DNA of 32,164 bases from Fibrobacter sp. (GTDB taxonomy: Bacteria > Fibrobacterota > Chitinivibrionia > Chitinivibrionales > Chitinispirillaceae): contig JAAZBG010000318.1 in the NCBI GenBank assembly GCA_012513915.1, positions 1-32,164 on the forward strand. The letters are read 5' to 3'. This document shows, piece by piece, positions 25,842-32,164 of this stretch. Each line of letters starts with the position of its first letter. The stretch's first letter is position 1. The notes under the pieces are model-generated. The model saw nothing but the letters and a program-made list of their open reading frames with translations, was not told the DNA's origin and ran no database searches. A program made the translations under genes and the position numbers.

Positions 25842-26993
25842 CTATCTTATTTGTAAACAGCCTCTTACAGCATCAATAACATCCGTAACATCATCATCTG
25901 TCAATGCTGCCGAAAGCGGAATTGACAAGGTTGTATCCCCGATCTTTTCAGCATTTGGAAAATCACCCTGTTTGTAACCATATGTTTCGCTATAGTAAGG
26001 ATGCAAATGTAATGCGGTATAATGGACACCGGTACCAATCTTTGCGTCGTGAAGTTTCTGCATGAGTGTATCACGATCAATTGATGCCGATGGTAGTACC
26101 CTGATTGCATACAAATGATATGCATGACGAATTGATGAATCTACGGCTGATGGCAGATCAAGCGGCAGGTCTTTGAATGCATCATTATAACAATTCCATA
26201 TATTCTGGCGACGAATCCAGTTTTTTTCCATTTTGTGAAGTTGATGCAATCCTATTGATGCCTGCAGATCAGTCATATTGTATTTATAGCCAGGCATCAC
26301 CACCTGATAGTGTTTATATCCCTTGTCAGAAAACCGTGCCCAGGCGTCTTTGCTCATTCCGTGAAGCGCATAGATTTTTATTCTGTCAGCCCATTCATCA
26401 TTGTTGGTAGCAATCATCCCGCCTTCGACCGTTGTCAGGTTTTTTGTAACATAAAAACTAAAACAGGTACAATCAGCAAATTGGCCGATTTTCCTTCCTT
26501 TGTACTCCGTTTCAATCGCATGTGCTGCATCATCGATAATAAACAAATTATACTTTTCTGCAATTTCCCTGATTTCATCAACATATACCGGACGGCCGTG
26601 AAAATGAACCGGCAGTATCGCCCGGGTTCGGGAAGTTATCTTTCGTTTAATATCCTGCGGATCAATAACCATGTCATTCAGAGTGCAATCAGCAAATACC
26701 GGCCTTGCCCCAGTATGAATCACCGCGTTTGCAGAGGCACAAAAGGTCATCGATGGCACAATTACTTCATCACCGGGACCTATTCCTGCCGCAAGCATCG
26801 ACAAATGTAATGCCGCAGTACACGAACTTACTGCTAAACAATGTTTTACACCAAGATATGCAGCAAACTCCTGTTCAAACTGATGTGTTTTAGGCCCGGT
26901 ACCAAGCCAGCCGCTACGCATCGTTGCCACAACTTCATCAATCTCTTCCTGCCCGATAGCAGGTGATCCAAATACAAGAAATTTTTCACGCAT
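25842..26993 (-). CDS. DegT/DnrJ/EryC1/StrS-family PLP-dependent aminotransferase
   Basis: 383 residues, the usual length for sugar aminotransferases that convert keto-sugar nucleotides to amino sugars for surface polysaccharides. Fold-type I motifs: SSCTAALHLSMLAAGIGPGDEVIVPSMTF (cofactor phosphate and stacking region), DDAAHAIE (Asp154/155, pyridine nitrogen), FSFYVTKNLTTVEGGM with the Schiff-base Lys184, and YNMTDLQASIG near the active site of the partner subunit. No other nucleotide-sugar genes are in the window, so the substrate cannot be named. It is convergent with fumarase and 367 nt downstream of argH on the same strand, with a terminator between. Confidence 0.88.
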   Translation of the reverse strand: MREKFLVFGSPAIGQEEIDEVVATMRSGWLGTGPKTHQFEQEFAAYLGVKHCLAVSSCTAALHLSMLAAGIGPGDEVIVPSMTFCASANAVIHTGARPVFADCTLNDMVIDPQDIKRKITSRTRAILPVHFHGRPVYVDEIREIAEKYNLFIIDDAAHAIETEYKGRKIGQFADCTCFSFYVTKNLTTVEGGMIATNNDEWADRIKIYALHGMSKDAWARFSDKGYKHYQVVMPGYKYNMTDLQASIGLHQLHKMEKNWIRRQNIWNCYNDAFKDLPLDLPSAVDSSIRHAYHLYAIRVLPSASIDRDTLMQKLHDAKIGTGVHYTALHLHPYYSETYGYKQGDFPNAEKIGDTTLSIPLSAALTDDDVTDVIDAVRGCLQIR

Positions 26994-27360
26994 TATTAGT
27001 CCTGATTAATCATCTGCCACTCCCGACTATAATATGGTACAGGAATGTCTACGTTATTGAATTATTAGAAAGGTTTACACATATTGGAACTTAAGATGTA
27101 CACCTGTTCTACAAACAATACTATGAATATAATCTTTATGGAATCGTTTTGTCTGTATAAAAAAGAAAACGCCGGCATTGCACCGACGTCTCCACTTAAC
27201 CCAATTGCTGCAAGAGGGCCTTGCAGATAGGATAGTAATTGCTGGTATTATTAATATACCCAAAGAAATAGAGTATTGCACATTTTTTTACTATTTTTCT
27301 TACTTTTTTGCAGATACTTCAAAAATGATCTACTAAACATATTCTGAACAAACAACACCA
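26994..27360 (-). other. Intergenic region with three consecutive hairpins, possible small RNA or structured 3' end
   Basis: Read on the minus strand after argH there are three hairpins: GGTAT/ATACC-type (27260-27244), CTGCAAG-GCCCT-CTTGCAG (27226-27208, 7 bp) and the terminator hairpin (27189-27169). The 68-codon frame through them is not convincing. No known RNA family was recognised. About 160 nt between the terminator and the aminotransferase start would hold that gene's promoter; I could not pick one. Confidence 0.4.
27156..27189 (-). terminator. Rho-independent terminator downstream of argH
   Basis: On the minus strand ACGTCGG and CCGGCGT pair around TGCAATG (7 bp with one G-T), followed by TTTTCTTTTTT. 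It lies about 170 nt past the argH stop, so it ends either the metG-recJ-argH transcript or a separate small RNA. Confidence 0.7.
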
Positions 27361-28731
27361 TCATTTGTCAAGCATCGACTTTGCAAGCTCAATTTGAGCC
27401 TTAACACTCCGGGGACCAGTTCCGCCATAGATATTTCTACTGTTAAGTGCTTCCTCGAATGAGAAACATTTTTCAACATCGGCTTCAAAGATATCAGAAA
27501 ACTGTTTAAGTTCCTCTAATGTCAGTTGAGTCATCGGTCTTGACTTTTCTATACAGTAGGCAACGATTTTCCCAACAACCTTGTGAGCCATCCTGAACGG
27601 GAGGCCTTTACGTGCAAGATAATCTGCGAAATCCGTTGCCAGCAGCAACGGATCAAGGTCATTAGTAATATTTTCCTTGTTTACCTTAAGTGTGATAAGT
27701 ACCTGTGTAAATACTTTTAGAACCATTTCCATATGTGTAATGCTGTCAAACAGCGGTTCTTTATCTTCCTGTAAATCTTTAAAATAGGTAAGACCGATAC
27801 CTTTGAGTGTCGTCGCAAAACGCATGTAGTTACCCACAAATCGTCCGCTCTTCCCGCGAATCAATTCAAGTGAATCGGGATTTTTCTTTTGCGGCATGAT
27901 ACTTGATCCAGTTGACCAGGCATCATCAAGCTCGACAAAACCGAACTCTTTTGTAGACCACAAAATCAAATCTTCCGCATAGCGGCTTATAGTAATTCCA
28001 AGTGATGCAATTGCGGATAAAGACTCGAGGATAAAATCACGTGATGCAACACCATCCATGCTGTTAGGTGACACCGTTGCAAATCCAAGCTGCTCTGCTA
28101 TTTTTGTTCTGTCAACATTAAATCCACTCCCGGCCATCGCCCCTGATCCGAGCGGCATCATGTCGGCAGTAGTCAGGGCATGTGCCAGGCGGCTCTTTTC
28201 CCGTTCAAGAATAAAAAAGAAGGACATCCAGTAATGTGACATCAGTACCGGCTGTGCCTGCTGATAATGAGTAAAACCGGGCATAATGATCTGATTGTCG
28301 TTTTCCGCACGGTACACTACCGCACGTTGAAGTTCAATCAGAACGTCTATCGTTTTTTTCAAAGCGTTTTTTGTGTAAAGACGGCAATCCGTTGCCACCT
28401 GATCATTTCTTGAACGGCCCGTATGAAGCCGCGCTCCGGTATCCCCTATCCGTTCAACCAGAATCCGTTCAACCGCCATATGAATATCTTCATCCTGGGG
28501 CTTGAACGTTATCAGTCCGTTATTGTAATCATCCAGAATACCCTGCAATCCGTTTACAACAAGCGTAAGTTCATCAGAGGTGAAAATACCAATTCTCTGA
28601 AGCGCAGTAGCCCAGGCAATGCTGCCTGCGATATCCTCCGCAATTAACGCTTTGTCAAATGGCAATGAATTATTAAACTTTTCCATCATGGCATCTGATG
28701 GCTTGCTGAATCTTCCATCCCACATTTTCAT
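27361..28731 (-). CDS. argH: Argininosuccinate lyase
   Basis: 456 residues. It splits argininosuccinate to arginine and fumarate, the last step of arginine synthesis, in the cytoplasm. It belongs to the fumarase/aspartase superfamily: MWDGRFSKPSD at the N terminus, HTGRSRNDQVATD, PGFTHYQQAQPVLMSHY (His general base region), GSGAMAGSGFNVDR, and the signature loop GSSIMPQKKNPD with the catalytic Ser. Length equals that of typical ArgH. I chose ATG 28731, whose ATGA overlaps the recJ stop by 4 nt with AAAGGG about 9 nt upstream. Longer in-frame starts would run into recJ, and ATG 28725 is an alternative. Fumarate released here could feed the fumarase encoded about 2 kb away. Confidence 0.96.
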   Translation of the reverse strand: MKMWDGRFSKPSDAMMEKFNNSLPFDKALIAEDIAGSIAWATALQRIGIFTSDELTLVVNGLQGILDDYNNGLITFKPQDEDIHMAVERILVERIGDTGARLHTGRSRNDQVATDCRLYTKNALKKTIDVLIELQRAVVYRAENDNQIIMPGFTHYQQAQPVLMSHYWMSFFFILEREKSRLAHALTTADMMPLGSGAMAGSGFNVDRTKIAEQLGFATVSPNSMDGVASRDFILESLSAIASLGITISRYAEDLILWSTKEFGFVELDDAWSTGSSIMPQKKNPDSLELIRGKSGRFVGNYMRFATTLKGIGLTYFKDLQEDKEPLFDSITHMEMVLKVFTQVLITLKVNKENITNDLDPLLLATDFADYLARKGLPFRMAHKVVGKIVAYCIEKSRPMTQLTLEELKQFSDIFEADVEKCFSFEEALNSRNIYGGTGPRSVKAQIELAKSMLDK

Positions 28732-30443
28732 ACTGAAAAACCCTTTACTTTCATTTGCAGACTTACTTTTCCATTCCACTCATTTTCATCAAGCGAAAAT
28801 GCCATTGCAACGTTCTCTGCAGCTTTTAACTCCTTAAAACGTTCACTAAAATTAAATCCGATAGCATCCATCGTTATACCATCACGAATAAGTGCCATCT
28901 TGACATGTTTATTTCCTACTATTTTAGGGTTGTATTTATGTTTTAAATCTTTACAATAAAGGACCGGACGCATATTTCCCGGCCCAAACGGTTCCATCTC
29001 TTTTATAATCCGGCAAAATTTTGGTGATAGCTCAAGAAAAGTAACCTCGGCATCAGCGACAACCCTGGGTATAAGATCATCAGGCTGCAACATACTTTTT
29101 ATCACGTCATTAAAGCGGATCCTGAATTTGCCTATGTTTTCTTTTCTACAGCTCATGCCTGCTGCAGCAGCATGGCCTCCATACGATTCGAGTATATCAC
29201 TGCACTTATCAAGCGCATCCAGTAAATGAACTCCCGGTATACTACGTCCGCTTCCCTTTGCAAGCCCGTCCGTTCCAATTGAGAACAGCACTGATGGCCG
29301 GTAGAACTTTTCAACCAGCTTTGATGCAACAATACCGATTACACCAACATGCCAGCTTTCCTTCCCGACAACAAGTGCATAATCCTGATCCGGAGAGCAA
29401 TTATTTTGTACCCAGACACACGCCTCATCTGCAACAGCATTATCAAGCGTTCTTCGCTCCACATTTGCATCGCGTAAAGCAGTAGCATACATCTGCGCTT
29501 CGCTTGCATCATTTGTCAAAAGCATCTCAACACCACGCCTTGGATCACCGATTCTTCCAACCGCATTAATGCATGGTGCGATCTGAAAAACGACCTGTGA
29601 TGTTGATACGTGTTTTCCAAGAAGCCCCTGTTGCTTTACAAGCGCAGCCAAACCCGGATGGGCCGGATTTGAGAGCATTTTAAATCCAATCTTCGCAATA
29701 ATTCGGTTTTCACCAACAAGCGGCACAATATCAGCAGCAGTTCCCAGTGCAACAAGATCAAGCAGGTTATTCCAGATGGATGCATCAGCATCACAAATCG
29801 ATACAAGTGCCTGACACAACTTGAATGCAACCCCGACACCTGCCAGATTCTTATCAGGAAATGTCTCTGTGGCAACCTTTGGATTAATTACAGCAATTGC
29901 CTGAGGGAGCGAATCTTTTGGCTCATGATGATCAGTTACGATACTGTCAATACCAAGGGATGCAGCAAGAGCAATCTCATGGTGTGCAGTAATACCACAA
30001 TCAACTGTGATCATAAGCCTGGCACCACCGGACGCAATCTGCCGGATACCTGATTCAGATAATCCATAACCATCCGTCAAACGGTTCGGAAGATAAAAAT
30101 CACACTGTGCACCAAGCGCCCGTAACACTTTCACCATCACAGCAGTTGATGTCACACCGTCAACATCATAATCACCGTAGACAACGATTTTTTCGCCACT
30201 CTGTAAAGATTGCCGGATACGTTCAACTGCCCGCTTCATGTCCCTGAATAGAAACGGGTCGAGCATATTTGATGAATCAGGCCTGAAATACTGTTTACAG
30301 GAATCAAACGTCGTAAGGTTGCGCCCCACAAGAATACGTGCGATTCCCTGGGGCACATTGAGTTCTGTTTTTATTTTGCACACAAGTTCGGTGTCAATAT
30401 TTCTAACCGTGATCCGCTCTCTGTTGCTTACGGACCATGTCAT
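28728..30443 (-). CDS. recJ: Single-stranded-DNA-specific exonuclease RecJ
   Basis: 571 residues. A 5'-3' exonuclease on single-stranded DNA used in RecF-pathway recombination, base excision and mismatch repair. DHH-family motifs that bind two Mn ions: GDYDVDG (residues 90-96), MITVDCGIT (about 144-152), TDHHEP (DHH at 171-173) and LDLVALGTAADIVPL. The DHHA1 domain contains GSGRSIPGVHLLDAL and YGGHAAAAGM, and a C-terminal OB-type domain follows (FGPGNMRPVL onward). Length is typical. Its start overlaps the metG stop and its stop overlaps the argH start, each as ATGA, so the three are translated in a coupled way. Confidence 0.96.
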   Translation of the reverse strand: MTWSVSNRERITVRNIDTELVCKIKTELNVPQGIARILVGRNLTTFDSCKQYFRPDSSNMLDPFLFRDMKRAVERIRQSLQSGEKIVVYGDYDVDGVTSTAVMVKVLRALGAQCDFYLPNRLTDGYGLSESGIRQIASGGARLMITVDCGITAHHEIALAASLGIDSIVTDHHEPKDSLPQAIAVINPKVATETFPDKNLAGVGVAFKLCQALVSICDADASIWNNLLDLVALGTAADIVPLVGENRIIAKIGFKMLSNPAHPGLAALVKQQGLLGKHVSTSQVVFQIAPCINAVGRIGDPRRGVEMLLTNDASEAQMYATALRDANVERRTLDNAVADEACVWVQNNCSPDQDYALVVGKESWHVGVIGIVASKLVEKFYRPSVLFSIGTDGLAKGSGRSIPGVHLLDALDKCSDILESYGGHAAAAGMSCRKENIGKFRIRFNDVIKSMLQPDDLIPRVVADAEVTFLELSPKFCRIIKEMEPFGPGNMRPVLYCKDLKHKYNPKIVGNKHVKMALIRDGITMDAIGFNFSERFKELKAAENVAMAFSLDENEWNGKVSLQMKVKGFSV

Positions 30444-32164
30444 GAAACTTTAGCTCCGCTTCCAATGGCAGCATCCGGACTGATCAGTACCGGTTTACCA
30501 TCAGAGTCTGTTGCTGCAAGTATCATACCCTCTGATGCAAATCCAAAGAGTGTGGCAGGCTTGAGATTGGTAATAACCACAACCATTTTGCCAATAAGGC
30601 TTTCCGGAGTGTATGACATTGCAATACCCGAAATTACCTGCCGTTTTTCCTTGCCGATTTCAACTTCAAGTTTAAGCAGCTTTGATGACTTTTCGATTTT
30701 TTCTGCTTTACTGACTTTACCCACCTTTAGCTCGACTTTTTTAAATGTGTCAAGCGTAATCAATCCGTCTTTTTCATCATCACAGTTCTGTTGTTCATGC
30801 TTAAGAGGAATTGAAAACACCGATGCGATTTCTTCATCCTCCAACGGTTTGACAAGTTTCTCTACAGGACCAAGAGGTTTGTTCTTTATCGAGAATGCGC
30901 TATCCTTCCAGGTGAAAATCCCGCCAAGCTGACGTTCGACTCGAGCACTCATCCCGGGAGTTATCGGCTTTAAAAATATTGCAAGCGCTTTTATCAGGTT
31001 AACACAGGTGACCATTACCTCCGCAGCTTTGACCTGATCAGTCTTGATAAGCTCCCATGGTTTGGAATCCTGATAATATTTATTTCCAAGGCTTCCAAGG
31101 GAATGAACTTTCTCAATGACATTTTTCAATTCACATTTTTCATAATATGACGCAATTTCTTTTGCAGCCTCCTCAACAACCGTTGCAATCGCTTCATCCC
31201 AGTGAATATCGGGTATCGTTTTGTCAAAATATCGTTCGATAAAGACAAATGTCCTGTGATGTAAATTACCGATATTGTTAGCGAGTGTTGTATTCACCCT
31301 GTTAATGAGTTCAGAACTGTTAAGATCGATGTCTGAAGTATTGGGCATCAGTTTTGACGCAAAATAAAAACGCAAAAATTCCGGTGCCTGAGGATGCTTG
31401 ATTTTCTCGAGATAATCTTTTGCAAGAATAAAGGTACCCCGGGATTTTGACATCTTTTCACCATTTACATTTAAAAAACCATGTACAACAATTTTTGATG
31501 GAAGACTGAGTCGCGAATTCTGAAGCATCACAGGCCAAAAGAGTGCGTGGAAATAAATGATATCTTTTCCGATAAAATGGACCACTTTCGTGCCGCTGTC
31601 ACTTGCCCAGAACTCCTCAACACGGCGACCGTTGTCCTTGCACCATTTATCAGTTGATGAAATATACCCTATCGGGGCATCCATCCAGACATAAAAATAT
31701 TTATCTGCTGTGCCTGGAATCCTGAAACCGAAATAGGGCCCGTCACGGGAGATACACCAGGGTTTCAATCCCTCTGCAATCCATGTCTTTACAAAATTTT
31801 TCATATCATCCTGTAAAACACCGGGACGGTTAATATACTCACTGAGGAAATTTTCTGATTTGCCAAGTTCAACATAGAGGTGAGTTGATTTACGTAACTT
31901 TGGTTGAGTGCCGCAGATAATACAGTGAGGTTGAACAAGATCAGTTGGTTCATATGTGGAATTACATTTCTCACATACATCACCGTATTGATTCTCTGCT
32001 TTGCAACGAGGACAAGTACCGGTTATAAATCTGTCCGGCAAAAAACGTTTATCGTATTCGCAATAATATTGATTTATCTCTTTCTCGAAAATCAAGTTAT
32101 TCTTTTTGAGATTATTATAGACCAGTTCGGCAAATACCCTGTTTTCCTCGGAATTAGTTGATGA
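30440..32164 (-). CDS. metG: Methionyl-tRNA synthetase (5' end outside window)
   Basis: The frame runs in to the right edge, so the 574 residues present lack roughly the first 90-110, including the HIGH motif. The codons before 32095 still match the family (SSTNSEENRVFAELVYNNLKKN). The zinc site is CPRC..CEKC plus a further CIIC. FYVWMDAPIGYISST and FIGKDIIYFHALFWP form the methionine/ATP pocket, and VNGEKMSKSRGTF is the KMSKS loop. An anticodon-binding helical domain follows. The C-terminal EMAP/Trbp111-like tRNA-binding domain (ITLDTFKKVELKVGKV..GFASEGMILAA) is fused, which favours the homodimeric type. The enzyme charges tRNA-Met in the cytoplasm. Confidence 0.95.
   Translation of the reverse strand, partial: SSTNSEENRVFAELVYNNLKKNNLIFEKEINQYYCEYDKRFLPDRFITGTCPRCKAENQYGDVCEKCNSTYEPTDLVQPHCIICGTQPKLRKSTHLYVELGKSENFLSEYINRPGVLQDDMKNFVKTWIAEGLKPWCISRDGPYFGFRIPGTADKYFYVWMDAPIGYISSTDKWCKDNGRRVEEFWASDSGTKVVHFIGKDIIYFHALFWPVMLQNSRLSLPSKIVVHGFLNVNGEKMSKSRGTFILAKDYLEKIKHPQAPEFLRFYFASKLMPNTSDIDLNSSELINRVNTTLANNIGNLHHRTFVFIERYFDKTIPDIHWDEAIATVVEEAAKEIASYYEKCELKNVIEKVHSLGSLGNKYYQDSKPWELIKTDQVKAAEVMVTCVNLIKALAIFLKPITPGMSARVERQLGGIFTWKDSAFSIKNKPLGPVEKLVKPLEDEEIASVFSIPLKHEQQNCDDEKDGLITLDTFKKVELKVGKVSKAEKIEKSSKLLKLEVEIGKEKRQVISGIAMSYTPESLIGKMVVVITNLKPATLFGFASEGMILAATDSDGKPVLISPDAAIGSGAKVS

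Noticed and set aside
25842-26993. Start of a surface-polysaccharide gene cluster
   Set aside because: The aminotransferase is alone; its neighbours are fumarase and argH, with no other sugar-nucleotide or glycosyltransferase gene in the window.
27075-27281. 68-codon minus-strand open frame downstream of argH
   Set aside because: It runs through three RNA hairpins including a terminator, and its composition is unlike a protein.

Overview
The window looks like a chromosomal segment of an AT-rich, anaerobic, polysaccharide-degrading Gram-negative bacterium. The best guess is the Fibrobacterota/Chitinivibrionia group or a close relative. This rests on secreted enzymes with Fibrobacter-style accessory domains (carboxypeptidase-regulatory-like folds and C-terminal beta-sandwich domains resembling type IX-type sorting domains), a predicted outer-membrane barrel, system II cytochrome c maturation (ResB/CcsA) and a two-subunit class I fumarase. 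No rRNA or tRNA gene, CRISPR array or complete insertion sequence was seen.

Layout. Positions 1-905: a 28-residue C-terminal gene fragment and a DUF2293 protein. 1026-2435 (minus): a secreted GH8 glycoside hydrolase. 3097-5589: a FIST sensor protein followed by a diguanylate cyclase with GGDEF and I-site. 6214-10042: two secreted CE15-type (glucuronoyl esterase-like) proteins, the second with a changed nucleophile motif, ending at a strong terminator. 10680-20885: a six-gene plus-strand cluster. It encodes a hydrazine-synthase-alpha-like propeller protein with two CxxCH sites, a small secreted protein, a propeller/cytochrome-c-peroxidase-like diheme protein, an outer-membrane barrel protein, ResB and CcsA. 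20955-23714 (minus): an orphan hybrid sensor kinase. 24310-25706: class I fumarase alpha and beta. 25842-26993 (minus): a DegT-family aminotransferase. 27361-32164 (minus): metG (5' end off the window), recJ and argH, joined by two 4-nt ATGA overlaps.

Main point of interest. The first CE15 gene (6214) and the heme-protein cluster (10680) share a promoter plus leader. Each has a TTGACA box about 60 nt before a palindrome TGTATCC-N5-GGATACA, and exactly 38 nt after the palindrome a second block, CAGWATTTYAACRRTATATT, matching at 16 of 20 positions. The region aligns without gaps for about 100 nt. A third copy of the palindrome lies upstream of the GH8 gene in the same orientation relative to that gene. 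This suggests that hydrolases, lignin-carbohydrate esterases and an extracytoplasmic heme redox module, with its own heme-attachment machinery, form one regulon. The sequence supports the linkage and the repeated element; a joint role in plant cell wall attack is inference.
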